A model generated the notes under the pieces. It had not been told where the DNA came from. It was given only the letters and a program-made list of their open reading frames with translations, and made no database searches. Of a DNA stretch of 64,000 nucleotides, positions 18,470-26,257 are shown in pieces (the first letter of the stretch is position 1; each line of letters opens with the position of its first letter). The translations under genes and the position numbers were made by a program. Origin of the DNA: Mesorhizobium sp. AR07 (GTDB taxonomy: Bacteria; Pseudomonadota; Alphaproteobacteria; Rhizobiales; Rhizobiaceae). The DNA lies in NCBI RefSeq assembly GCF_024746815.1, contig NZ_CP080525.1:620001-684000 (forward strand), written 5' to 3'.

Positions 18470-19987
18470 GGCGCACCTCCGAGGTCTTCCTCAAGGCATC
18501 GTAGCGTTCGACATTGGCCTTCGGCTCGTTGGTAAGCGTCAAGGCCTGTGGCGCGTCGATCGGCGGCGGCGTGGAGGACTTTCCGTCGACCAGGCGATGC
18601 AGCAGGTTCAGCACATGGGTCTTGGTCGGAACGCCGGATTTTAACGCCATGTCGACGGCCGACAGCACGGCCTGTTCGTCGTGCTGAAGCACGAGCGCCA
18701 GGATATCGACCATCTCACGGTCGCCACCCGGCTTTTTGAGCAGTTGCTGCTGCAGCATTCTGAAGGCTTCGGGAAGCTCGGTGAACGGTGCGCCATTGCG
18801 AAGAGCACCGGGCTTGCGCTGCACGACCGCCAGATAGTGCCGCCAGTCGTAGACTGTCTGTCCCGGCCGATCATGCGATCGGTCGATGATGCGTCGGTGC
18901 TCGCAGATGATCAGACCTTCCGCGGCGACAACGACACGGTCCGGATAGACCCGAAGACTCACCGGCCGATTGGCAAAGGATGCCGGAACGCTGTAGCGGT
19001 TGCGTTCCAGATGCACGAGGCAGGTCGGGGTAACCCGCTTGGTATATTCGACAAAGCCGTCGAACGGTCGGGACGTCGGCATGAGAGCCTGCACTTCCTC
19101 AGCCCAGATATCGGCGATGGTGCCGCGCATTTTGCCATGTGGGGTCTGCGCCCAGAACTCTTGGCATCGAAGCTCCAGCCAGTCATTCAGGGCTTCCAGC
19201 GAAGGAAAGCGTGGCACCGGCTGCCACAGTCGATGGCGAGCATCCTGAACATTCTTCTCGACCTGGCCCTTCTCCCAGCCAGACGCTGGATTGCAAAACT
19301 CGGGCTCGAACAGGTAGTGGCTGGCCATGGCCATGAAGCGGACATTGACGTCGCGATCCTTGCCACGCCCGACCTTGTCGATGGCGGTCTTCATGTTGTC
19401 GTAGATGCCGCGCCCAGGCACGCCACCTAAGACGCGGAAAGCATGGTCGTGGGCGTCGAACAGCATCTCATGCGTCTGCAGAAGGTAAGCTCGAACGGTG
19501 AAGGCCCGGCTGTAACTGAGCTTCGTGTGGGCCACCTGTAGCTTGGTGCGTTCATTGCCGATGATCGCCCAGTCTTCCGACCAGTCGAACTGGAAAGCCT
19601 CACCCGGATCGAAGGCTAGTGGAACGAAAGTCCCACGCCCCGAAGTCTGTAATTCTCTCTGCAGATCCGCCTTCCACTCCCGAGCAAAAGCAGCAACACG
19701 ACCATAGGACCCCTCATAGCCGAGGCTCACAAGATCGCATGCAACTGCTTCATCGTGCGTTTCTGCTTGCGGTTCTTTTTGGCTTCCGTCTTCAGCCAGG
19801 CTGACAATCGGTCGGCAAAAGGATCAAGCTTGCTAGGCCGCTCGGGAACCATGAACTTCGGCTCCACGCCGCCCAGGCGAAGGTATTTGCGAATGGTATT
19901 CCGAGACAGGCCGGTCCTGCGGCAAATCTCCCGGATCGATAAATGCTCTCGAAAATGCCAGCGTCGGATCACGCTCAATAACGCCAT
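18459..19987 (-). pseudogene. istA: IS21-family transposase IstA, frameshifted
   Basis: The ATG at 19987, with GGAGTGATC before it, starts MALLSVIRRWHFREHLSIRE and a helix-turn-helix (ICRRTGLSRNTIRKYLR). After MKQLHA the frame stops at about 19727-19729; the rest of the transposase, from GYEGSYGRVAAFAREWKADL onward (DDE core, then VLHLERNRYSVP-type C-terminus), continues in the next frame. The junction reads GCGATCTTGTGAGC, where one extra G (GCG GAT CTT GTG AGC) would restore ADLVSLGYEG, the expected IstA sequence. So a 1-nt deletion separates the DNA-binding part from the catalytic part. A sequencing error or a programmed shift cannot be excluded, though no slippery run is present. Confidence 0.85.
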
Positions 19988-20034
19988 GTCGATCACTCCG
20001 TAGCCCCCGCTGAAAAACGCGGGGCAAGGTTCAA

Positions 20035-20099
20035 ACATGGGTCAATTCTCGATGGAAATATCCTGTGTTGCCGGGTCAGTTCCTAGTGGAAATCAACAG
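20035..20099. repeat. IS right end with internal repeat
   Basis: Reverse-complement counterpart of the left end: the terminal repeat occupies about 20071-20099 and the inner related block about 20042-20066. It directly abuts the second copy of the target duplication GCCGAG. Confidence 0.8.
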
Positions 20100-20105
20100 G
20101 CCGAG

Positions 20106-20540
20106 GCCCTCAAGCCAGTCGCCGGGGTCTTTGCCTTTGCGATCTTCGCGCTCGGCGTTATTGGCACCGGTCTGCTGGCAATCCCCGTGCTTGCCGGTTC
20201 CGCTGGCTACGCGTTAGGGGAAGCACGCAAATGGCCGACCGGCCTCGACCGGAAGCCCCTTGAGGCCAAGGCCTTCTACGCCACAATCGCGGTGGCGACC
20301 GTTCTTGGCGCTCTTTTGAACTTCACACCGGTCAATCCAATCAAGGCACTCTACTGGAGTGCGGTGGTCAATGGCGTGGTTGCCGTGCCTGTCATGGCCG
20401 TGATGATGTTGATGACGGCACGTCCCGACATCATGGGCAAATCGACCGTTCCTCTGGCAATGAGGATCATTGGCTGGATCGCTACGGCAGTAATGGCGGC
20501 GGCGGCGGCAGTAATGGTCGTCCAAATATTCTGGGGCTGA
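20106..20540 (+). pseudogene. Nramp-family metal transporter, 3' part after the IS
   Basis: 144 codons plus stop, continuing the reading frame of the 5' part: ALKPVAGVFAFAIFALGVIG then GTGLLAIPVLAGSAGYALGE, the well-conserved later helices of Nramp proteins, and a last helix MRIIGWIATAVMAAAAAVMV. On its own it has no proper start; an open frame entering from the IS end supplies an artificial N-terminus. Membrane insertion as a functional transporter is unlikely. Confidence 0.85.
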
Positions 20541-21054
20541 GGCACCGAAGGCGAGCGACATAAGACGCTAGCAGGACCATAGCGCGCTTTTCTTCCATGA
20601 CGTGCTCCGATCTAAACTAGGAGCGCGCCACCCAGGCGCGCCCTCATGATCGAAGGTCGGGACATGATGTCAGTGTTGGTCATCGCTACACCATGTCTCA
20701 GCATGTCAGCAGAAGTGAGGCGCCAGCTAGGCCCGGTAGTGTGCCGCTTCCCTGCAAGAGTGCCCCGAAATGGGTCAATTGCTTTGGCACCGCACTTGCA
20801 GTGAAGGATATGTGGGCTGGGGTGAGGAGACCCGCCGCTTCGCTAATGGGGCGGCGGGCCTTCGCAGCCGGACGGCTGGGGAGGGCCGCACGCAGCGCCG
20901 ATGTCGGGAGGGTGAAAAAGACCTAGACCGAGGCGGGCCAATTTCATCATCTATTCGGCCGATGCGCTACCTGATCGAGAGCGCCATATTGAAGCCGATC
21001 CTCTCGGATCACTGAACGGTCCCGCAGCCAGTCCCCTCCGGAACTGTTCCAGCT

Positions 21055-21084
21055 AGCCCCGCTTGACTCCCGGTCAGCGGGGCT
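21055..21084 (+). terminator. terminator-like hairpin
   Basis: AGCCCCGC pairs with GCGGGGCT, extended by TGAC/GTCA with one bulged T, followed by TTCTCC. A strong stem with a weak T tract; no intact gene lies just upstream, so it may be left from a lost gene. Confidence 0.5.
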
Positions 21085-21372
21085 TTCTCCGTGCGTTTAC
21101 GCTACGTCCCAAGGACAAGGCGAAGGCCTTCGATCTCGCCAAGGAGATCGCAGACTAAAGTGCGGATCGCAGAGACCACACCAAAGAAGCGATAGCTGAC
21201 AAAAAAAATGGCCGGCGCCCGTTGGGCGGGGGGCGTTGGGGTAAAGGCGCCGGCCTTTGGCGGGTTGGGGTCCACCGTCATCACTAATAGCAGAATTGGA
21301 GACGGGCTCGTATGGCGTTATCGCGGTAGTATGCCTCCTAGGCGCTACCGTCAGTCTCGCTTTCCTCGTCGA

Positions 21373-21561
21373 TCATCCGGACAGGCAGATAGGCGTTCGT
21401 TTCCAGCCGCTCACACAGCACGATCTGAATGAGGTCCGACCGTCCGCGAACAATCTCTTTGCCCAACCTTCGAAATTGCGGATCGTGTTGATCCCGACTC
21501 CTGCGGCATCGGCAAGCGCCCTTTGATCCATTCCGGCGAGAGCACGTGCGGCCTCAATCTG
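21373..21561 (-). pseudogene. remnant of an XRE-type helix-turn-helix gene
   Basis: The minus-strand frame reads QIEAARALAGMDQRALADAA followed by GVGINTIRNFE (21469-21561), which closely resembles the common short XRE regulators of rhizobia. After that the sequence no longer resembles the family and the frame stops at 21373; another frame stays open to about 21343. No ATG or good start is seen upstream. It is probably decayed. Confidence 0.4.
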
Positions 21562-21635
21562 GTTTGGATATGGCGATGGGTAGGATTTAGCGACTTGTGG
21601 CCAAAGATCTGTAATCGTTGGTTTTTTCAGTGAAC

Positions 21636-21711
21636 TGGTGCCCCCGGACGGAATCGAACCGCCGACCTTCGGTTTACAAAACCGCTGCTCTACCAGCTGA
21701 GCTACAAGGGC
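21636..21711 (-). tRNA. tRNA-Thr (anticodon TGT)
   Basis: 76 nt including encoded CCA. Acceptor GCCCTTG pairs with CGGGGGC (two G-U pairs), the D arm reads GTAGCTCAGCTGGTAGAGC, the anticodon loop TTTGTAA holds TGT, and the T arm holds GGTTCGATTCC. It decodes ACA, and other ACN codons by wobble. Confidence 0.95.
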
Positions 21712-21870
21712 ACGGCGCTCCGGTTAGCATATTTGTTGCGCCAGTAAAGACAAAACTCCGTTTTCAGTCACCCGGCATTTCGGATGGGCTCTCGGAAAGG
21801 GCATCCTGAAAACCGCCAGATCGCTTCCTACATATGGGGAATGTGCAACCGCTTCGAGCAGGGGTGTCGC

Positions 21871-22038
21871 ATGATCAGGCTTGTCATCATTCTCCCTATC
21901 ATCTTCGTAACCTGGATGCTGCTGATGAAGATCATCAGCGATGTGAAGAAGGCCAACGTCGACTGGACCGGTGTCACCACCATCATCGGCTTCATAGCGC
22001 TCGCCTTCTGGCTTCGCCATATCACGGGCATGGGCTGA
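21871..22038 (+). CDS. small two-helix membrane protein, hypothetical
   Basis: 55 residues: MIRLVIILPIIFVTWMLLMK, a short polar loop (ISDVKKANVDW), then TGVTTIIGFIALAFWLRHI. Two membrane segments with a charged hairpin between. AGGGGTG stands 6 nt before the ATG at 21871; a longer frame from 21784 has no such site. No family recognised. It is followed at once by a long inverted repeat. Confidence 0.6.
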   Translation: MIRLVIILPIIFVTWMLLMKIISDVKKANVDWTGVTTIIGFIALAFWLRHITGMG

Positions 22039-22149
22039 ACGAGTGAGTAGCGAATAGGGAATAGCGAATAGTGAATAGTCCCGGGTGGCGAGTGCAGCTG
22101 CCGTTTCTGCCTTTCGCTACTCGCTATTCCCTATTCGCTACTCACTCGT
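22039..22149. repeat. 29-bp perfect inverted repeat with 53-nt loop
   Basis: Arms 22039-22067 and 22121-22149 are exact reverse complements, built from iterations of GAATAG and GCGAATAG; a short related piece (GTGAATAG) follows the left arm. It sits directly after the stop of the small membrane gene. It resembles repeated intergenic elements of rhizobial genomes and could fold as an RNA hairpin acting as a terminator or RNA stabiliser. Confidence 0.85.
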
Positions 22150-22183
22150 CATCCCGTCCCACCGAAAAATCCAAAGACCCTTC

Positions 22184-22208
22184 GAACCTTTTGCCGCATC
22201 GCGCCGAC
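22184..22208 (+). promoter_or_regulatory. candidate ECF-type promoter of the His-rich peptide gene
   Basis: GAACC at 22184-22188, a 16-nt spacer, and CGAC at 22205-22208, 52 nt before the ATG. The same arrangement with the same spacer and the same distance to the start codon lies in front of the gene at 22714. GAAC-type -35 boxes are characteristic of extracytoplasmic-function sigma factors; which factor is unknown. Confidence 0.45.
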
Positions 22209-22260
22209 TGAAGTTCAGGGGCGAATGGGTCGCCTCGATCAAAAGATCCAGGAGATCATC

Positions 22261-22446
22261 ATGTTCAAGCGCACTCTCATTTCAGGCCTCGTTGCCGTTT
22301 TCGTCGCCACAGGCGCGCTCGCTGGCACCGTCGGCACGTCGTCGGCCCACGGCATGTATCACCATCACCATCATTTCGAGGAGCATTGGTGGTGGCACCA
22401 CAACCATCATCACCACGACCACGGCAAAGTGATCATTTTCCTTTGA
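22261..22446 (+). CDS. exported histidine-rich peptide
   Basis: 61 residues. A signal peptide (MFKRTLISGLVAVFVATGAL, cleavage likely after SSA near residue 29) precedes a mature part of about 32 residues with some sixteen His, including runs of five and four, plus a WWW cluster: HGMYHHHHHFEEHWWWHHNH. AGGAGA precedes the ATG. Such composition implies metal binding (Ni, Zn, Cu) in the periplasm. The leader and signal peptide are near-duplicates of those of the next gene. Confidence 0.75.
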   Translation: MFKRTLISGLVAVFVATGALAGTVGTSSAHGMYHHHHHFEEHWWWHHNHHHHDHGKVIIFL

Positions 22447-22469
22447 TGGAGGGACCCAATTCCCCCAAG

Positions 22470-22494
22470 AGGGCGGCTTCGGCCGCCCTTTTTG
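22470..22494 (+). terminator. rho-independent terminator
   Basis: GGGCGGC, TTCG tetraloop, GCCGCCC and then TTTTT, 25 nt after the stop of the His-rich peptide gene. A textbook terminator, so this gene is its own transcription unit. Confidence 0.9.
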
Positions 22495-22635
22495 CGTTGT
22501 GCGACAGACATCGCCGGCTCGTCGGCGAGCTCGGCATCAAGGTCCAGATTTCCGCCATTCGCGGTGCGAAGGCATCGTGTCGACAGCCTCCAACTGGCTG
22601 TTTTCCTGGGCTCCAAGAAAATCGAAAAAAGTTTC

Positions 22636-22660
22636 GAACCTTTTTCTGCGCCGCGACGAC
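22636..22660 (+). promoter_or_regulatory. candidate ECF-type promoter of the second exported protein gene
   Basis: GAACC at 22636-22640, 16-nt spacer, CGAC at 22657-22660, 53 nt before the ATG. It is the duplicated partner of the site at 22184-22208, and the whole 100-nt leader around it is related in sequence. Confidence 0.45.
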
Positions 22661-22713
22661 AGACGATCAAGAGGCGGATGGCTCGCCTCGGTCAACGAAG
22701 CAAGGAGATCGTC

Positions 22714-23019
22714 ATGTTCACGCGCACACTCGTTTCCGGCCTCATCGCCACCACCGTCGCCGCCACCACGCTGGTCGGCACCGTCCAGCCCTCGGCTGCG
22801 CACTCGCATCACCACGACCTTGGCATTGGCATCGCCGCCGGTGTCGGCGGGTTTGTCCTCGGCAGCCTGCTTGCCCAGCAGCAGCCCCGTACGGTCTACG
22901 TCGACGAAGACGGTGGCTCCTGGCACGTCCGCCGCTGTTTCGATCGCTATTCGAGCTACGATCCGGACTCCGACACCTATATCGGCCACGACGGCTATCC
23001 TCATTACTGCCGGCTCTGA
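22714..23019 (+). CDS. exported small protein with BA14K-like C-terminus
   Basis: 101 residues. Signal peptide MFTRTLVSGLIATTVAATTL with likely cleavage after PSAA; the mature protein starts HSHHHD, then a glycine-rich hydrophobic segment (GIGIAAGVGGFVLGSLLAQQ) that may be membrane-associated. The C-terminus HVRRCFDRYSSYDPDSDTYI and GYPHYCRL resembles the BA14K-like family (CxxRYxSYDPxxxTYxGxDG...C), whose founding member was described as a lectin-like Brucella antigen. Two Cys could form a disulfide. AAGGAGA precedes the ATG. Confidence 0.72.
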   Translation: MFTRTLVSGLIATTVAATTLVGTVQPSAAHSHHHDLGIGIAAGVGGFVLGSLLAQQQPRTVYVDEDGGSWHVRRCFDRYSSYDPDSDTYIGHDGYPHYCRL

Positions 23020-23045
23020 GAGGAGGTGGCGGTTCAATCAGCTGC

Positions 23046-23075
23046 AAAGAGGGGCGCCCCGCGCCGCCCCTCTTT
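23046..23075 (+). terminator. rho-independent terminator
   Basis: AAAGAGGGGCG pairs with CGCCCCTCTTT around a short loop, 26 nt after the stop of the preceding gene. The A-rich 5' side suggests it can work in both directions. Confidence 0.8.
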
Positions 23076-23171
23076 CCGCCGTTCGCATGATCCTCGGGGA
23101 GGGGGCTGGATTGGACCCCGGCCTGGCACCGAGGCCATGATTTCGAGATATTCCGGGCTGACAACGATCCG

Positions 23172-23412
23172 ATGAAAGCGGTTGCTATCGTTCTCGCCGT
23201 CGTCACGGGAGCCGGCGCCTTGCTGTTCGCGCTGGCCTGGCATGACCGCTACTGGCTTTGGCGCGATTGCTTCAAACGAGCTCGGCCGCTGCTACGATCC
23301 CGAAGGCGGCGAGGTTTTTCTCGAACAGGCCGGGCTGGTGTGGGGCGGTTTCGCCATCGGGTGTCTGCTGCTCTGCCTGTTCTTTGCCCGATTGGCCTTC
23401 TCGCAACGTTGA
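23172..23412 (+). pseudogene. small two-helix membrane protein, frameshifted
   Basis: The first part, MKAVAIVLAVVTGAGALLFA then LAWHDRYWLWRDCF, is in one frame; the second, NELGRCYDPEGGEVFLEQAG then LVWGGFAIGCLLLCLFFARL, is in another. Reading TTC AAC GAG instead of TTC AAA CGA G at about 23272-23280 joins them into one protein of about 79 residues with two membrane helices. So one extra A in an AAA run breaks the gene. It could be a real mutation or a sequencing slip. No family recognised. Confidence 0.65.
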
Positions 23413-23427
23413 GCGTCCCCGCACCTG

Positions 23428-24249
23428 TCAGGCTGAGATGACGCCGCCAATCATCCTGGTCACCTCGGCTGCGGCATCGCGCACCAGCGGGCCGATCTCG
23501 GCCAGCCGCTCCGGCGTCACCCGCACCGTCGGCCCGGACACCGAGACGCCGCCGATCGGTTCGCCGAACTCGTTGAAGATGGCGGCCGCAACGCAGCGCA
23601 TGCCGGGGTGACGCTCCTCGTCGTCGACCGACCAGCCACGCCGCTTGATCGTTGCCAGATCGTGGGCAAGGGCGGAAATGTCGGAAAGCGTCTTGTCGGT
23701 GAAGCGCTGCAGGCCGGCCTTGCGCAGGATGGTTCCGACGCGCTCCGGTTCGAGATGCGCCAACACCGCCTTGCCGATGCCGGAAGCATGGAACGGGCTG
23801 CGCGTGCCTGGCCGGAAGAAGGCACGGATCGCCTGGTGCGTCTCGACCTGGCTGACGAAGACCACGCAATCATCCTCGGCGACGCCGAGATTGGCGGTCT
23901 CGCCGGTTCTTTCCATCAGCTCCTGCATGACGACACGGGCGCGGTCGACCAGCTTGCGGCGGCGCAGGAACGCCGCGCCCATACGGTAGGTCTCGACGCC
24001 GATCGACCACAACTGGTCGCTGGTGTCGAATTCGACCATGCCGTGGTTTTCGAGCGTCGTCAGCATCCGGTAAGTGGTGGAAGCGGCCAGTCCGGAACTG
24101 GCGGCAATCTCGCTCAGCGACAAGCCGCTGCCCTCGGCGACAATGGCGAGAATGCGCAAGGCCCGATCGAGCGACTGCACCGAACTGGCCTCGGATGGGC
24201 CGTTGAAGGCGCGCGGGCGACCGCGCTGGCGTTTCTCGGTGGTTTCCAT
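23428..24249 (-). CDS. IclR-family transcriptional regulator of the glyoxylate genes
   Basis: 273 residues from the ATG at 24249 (METTEKRQRGRPRAF). The N-terminal winged helix reads SVQSLDRALRILAIVAEGSG then LSLSEIAASSGLAASTTYRM; the C-terminal IclR effector domain has GETANLGVAEDDCVVFVSQV and HASGIGKAVLAHL. Divergent from gcl, so it is probably the glyoxylate-sensing repressor, comparable in role to E. coli AllR/GclR. A longer frame starting at 24348 would run across the palindrome and is not preferred. Confidence 0.87.
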   Translation of the reverse strand: METTEKRQRGRPRAFNGPSEASSVQSLDRALRILAIVAEGSGLSLSEIAASSGLAASTTYRMLTTLENHGMVEFDTSDQLWSIGVETYRMGAAFLRRRKLVDRARVVMQELMERTGETANLGVAEDDCVVFVSQVETHQAIRAFFRPGTRSPFHASGIGKAVLAHLEPERVGTILRKAGLQRFTDKTLSDISALAHDLATIKRRGWSVDDEERHPGMRCVAAAIFNEFGEPIGGVSVSGPTVRVTPERLAEIGPLVRDAAAEVTRMIGGVISA

Positions 24250-24280
24250 GGCCGCATTGTCTGCAATTCCGCCGAATAGG

Positions 24281-24301
24281 CAATGAAAAAGTTTTTCATT
24301 G
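24281..24301. promoter_or_regulatory. perfect palindrome, candidate IclR-type operator
   Basis: Arms CAATGAAAAA and TTTTTCATTG around a central G, 32 nt upstream of the regulator gene and 160 nt upstream of gcl. Further half-site-like runs (AATGAAAAAATATTCTG, then TGAAAAAATTGA) lie at about 24371-24400, nearer gcl. IclR-family proteins commonly bind A/T-centred palindromes of this kind, so autoregulation plus control of gcl is likely. Confidence 0.65.
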
Positions 24302-24461
24302 TTCAGGGTTGTGAAATCGGTGGAAAACGAAAAGCCATTTAAATTCATTGGCTAAGGGCCTTTTCCTAGAAATGAAAAAATATTCTGAAAAAATTGAAAA
24401 ATAGCCGGCTTGCTGGCATTCTCGGCCATCCAACAATGACAAACCCTGTGGAGGGCTGGAA

Positions 24462-26243
24462 ATGGCCAGGATGCGCGCTGTCGATGCCGCGGTTCTCGTT
24501 CTCGAAAAGGAAGGTATTGCCTGCGCTTTCGGCGTGCCGGGCGCGGCGATCAATCCGTTCTATTCGGCCCTGAAGGCGAGGGGAACGATTCGCCATGTCC
24601 TTGCCCGTCACGTCGAGGGCGCCTCGCACATGGCGGAAGGCTACACCCGTGCCAAATCAGGCAATATCGGCCTGTGCATCGGCACTTCGGGTCCGGCCGG
24701 CACCGACATGATCACCGGGCTTTATTCGGCCGCCGCGGATTCCATCCCGATCCTGTGCATCACCGGCCAGGCGCCGCGTGCGCGGCTGAACAAGGAGGAT
24801 TTCCAGGCCGTCGACATCGCCGCTATCGCCGCACCGGTCTCCAAATGGGCGGTCACCGTCATGGAGCCCTATCTGGTGCCGATGGCGCTTCAGAAGGCGT
24901 TTCATCTGATGCGCTCGTCGCGGCCAGGCCCGGTGCTGATCGACCTGCCGGTCGACGTCCAGCTGGCCGAGATCGAGTTCGACATCGATGCCTATGAGCC
25001 CTTGACGCCGTTCAAGCCGGCGATGACGCGCGCACAGGCCGAAAAGGCGCTGACGATGCTCAACGCGGCGGAAAAGCCGCTGATTGTCGCCGGTGGCGGC
25101 ATCATCAATGCCGATGCGTCGGATCTGCTCATCGAATTCGCCGAAATCTCGGGCGTGCCGGTGATCCCGACACTGATGGGCTGGGGCGCCATCCCCGACG
25201 ACCACCGGCTTATGGCCGGCATGTGCGGACTGCAGACCTCGCACCGCTACGGCAATGCGACGATGCTGGAGGCCGACTTCGTCTTTGGCATAGGCAACCG
25301 CTGGGCCAACCGTCACACCGGCTCGGTCGACGTCTACACCAAGGGCAAGAAATTCATCCATGTCGACATCGAGCCCACCCAAATAGGCCGTGTCTTCGCA
25401 CCGGACCTCGGCGTCGTCTCGGATGCGGGCGCCGCACTGAAGATGCTGCTCGACGTCGCCACTGAGTGGAAGACGGCAGGCAGACTGCGCGACTGGTCGG
25501 GCTGGGCGAAGGAATGCCAGGCCCGCAAGAAGACGATGAAGCGCAAGACGCATTTCGACCAGGTGCCGTTGAAGCCCCAGCGTGTCTACGAGGAGATGAA
25601 CAAGGCGTTCGGCCGCGACGTCACCTATGTCACCACGATCGGCCTGTCGCAGATCGCCGGCGCGCAGTTCCTGCATGTCTACAAGCCGCGCAACTGGATC
25701 AATTGCGGCCAGGCCGGCCCGCTCGGCTGGACCTTGCCGGCCGCACTTGGCGTTCGCGCCGCCGATCCCGACCGCACCATCGTGGCGCTGTCGGGCGACT
25801 ATGATTTCCAGTTCATGATCGAGGAACTGGCGGTCGGCGCGCAGCACAAGCTGCCCTATCTCCATGTCGTCGTGAACAACGCCTATCTCGGGCTGATCCG
25901 CCAGGCTCAGCGCGGCTTTTCGATGGATTTCGAGGTCAGTCTCGCCTTCGAAAACATCAATCGCGCCGACGATCCCGAGGCCGGCTACGGCGTCGACCAC
26001 GTTGCCGTCGCCGAGGCGATGGGCTGCAAGGCGGTCAGGGTGCGCAGACCCGAGGAATTCGCCGGCGCGTTCAAGGAAGCGCAGCGGCTGATGAAGGAGC
26101 ACCAGGTGCCGGTCGTGCTCGAATTCATCCTCGAGCGTGTCACCAACATCTCCATGGGCACCGAGATCGACAAGGTCACCGAATTCGAGGACCTTGCCGA
26201 ACATCAGGAAGACGCGCCGACGGCGATCGTCATGCTCGACTAA
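24462..26243 (+). CDS. gcl: glyoxylate carboligase (tartronate-semialdehyde synthase)
   Basis: 593 residues; condenses two glyoxylate to tartronate semialdehyde and CO2 using thiamine diphosphate. The protein opens [20 protein letters not shown] with [12 protein letters not shown], and [15 protein letters not shown] carries Val at residue 51 where nearly all other ThDP enzymes have the activating Glu; that Val is the known mark of Gcl. The ThDP/Mg motif GDYDFQF...NNAYLG is near residues 445-475. GGAGGG lies upstream of the ATG. First gene of the gcl-hyi-glxR operon, 14 nt before hyi. Confidence 0.95.
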   Translation: MARMRAVDAAVLVLEKEGIACAFGVPGAAINPFYSALKARGTIRHVLARHVEGASHMAEGYTRAKSGNIGLCIGTSGPAGTDMITGLYSAAADSIPILCITGQAPRARLNKEDFQAVDIAAIAAPVSKWAVTVMEPYLVPMALQKAFHLMRSSRPGPVLIDLPVDVQLAEIEFDIDAYEPLTPFKPAMTRAQAEKALTMLNAAEKPLIVAGGGIINADASDLLIEFAEISGVPVIPTLMGWGAIPDDHRLMAGMCGLQTSHRYGNATMLEADFVFGIGNRWANRHTGSVDVYTKGKKFIHVDIEPTQIGRVFAPDLGVVSDAGAALKMLLDVATEWKTAGRLRDWSGWAKECQARKKTMKRKTHFDQVPLKPQRVYEEMNKAFGRDVTYVTTIGLSQIAGAQFLHVYKPRNWINCGQAGPLGWTLPAALGVRAADPDRTIVALSGDYDFQFMIEELAVGAQHKLPYLHVVVNNAYLGLIRQAQRGFSMDFEVSLAFENINRADDPEAGYGVDHVAVAEAMGCKAVRVRRPEEFAGAFKEAQRLMKEHQVPVVLEFILERVTNISMGTEIDKVTEFEDLAEHQEDAPTAIVMLD

Positions 26244-26257
26244 GAAGGACAAAAAGA

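Larger units (their letters stand above)
17601..20099. mobile_element. IS21-family insertion sequence
   Basis: About 2.5 kb with istA and istB in tandem on the minus strand, the arrangement unique to IS21. The ends are inverted repeats starting CTGTTGATTTCCACTAGGAA at 17601 and ending with the complement at 20099; at least 28 bp match perfectly by eye. The flanks GCCGAG at 17595-17600 and GCCGAG at 20100-20105 form a 6-bp target duplication, within the 4-8 bp expected for IS21. It interrupts the Nramp gene. Near-identical ends and an exact duplication suggest recent insertion. Confidence 0.93.
20541..21635. other. gene-poor interval with hairpins and gene remnants
   Basis: About 1.1 kb with no convincing intact gene. 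It holds a GC hairpin at 20831-20858 (CCCGCCGC / GCGGCGGG), a terminator-like hairpin at 21055-21084, a short coding-like tail ending in KAKAFDLAKEIAD before a stop at about 21158, and a decayed XRE-type frame. It lies between the broken Nramp gene and tRNA-Thr, and looks like a decayed accessory stretch. Confidence 0.6.

Noticed and set aside
24657..26252. A 531-codon minus-strand frame opposite gcl, and a similar 637-codon frame opposite the amidase gene (8076-9989)
   Set aside because: Codon-bias shadows of recognised genes; no motifs.
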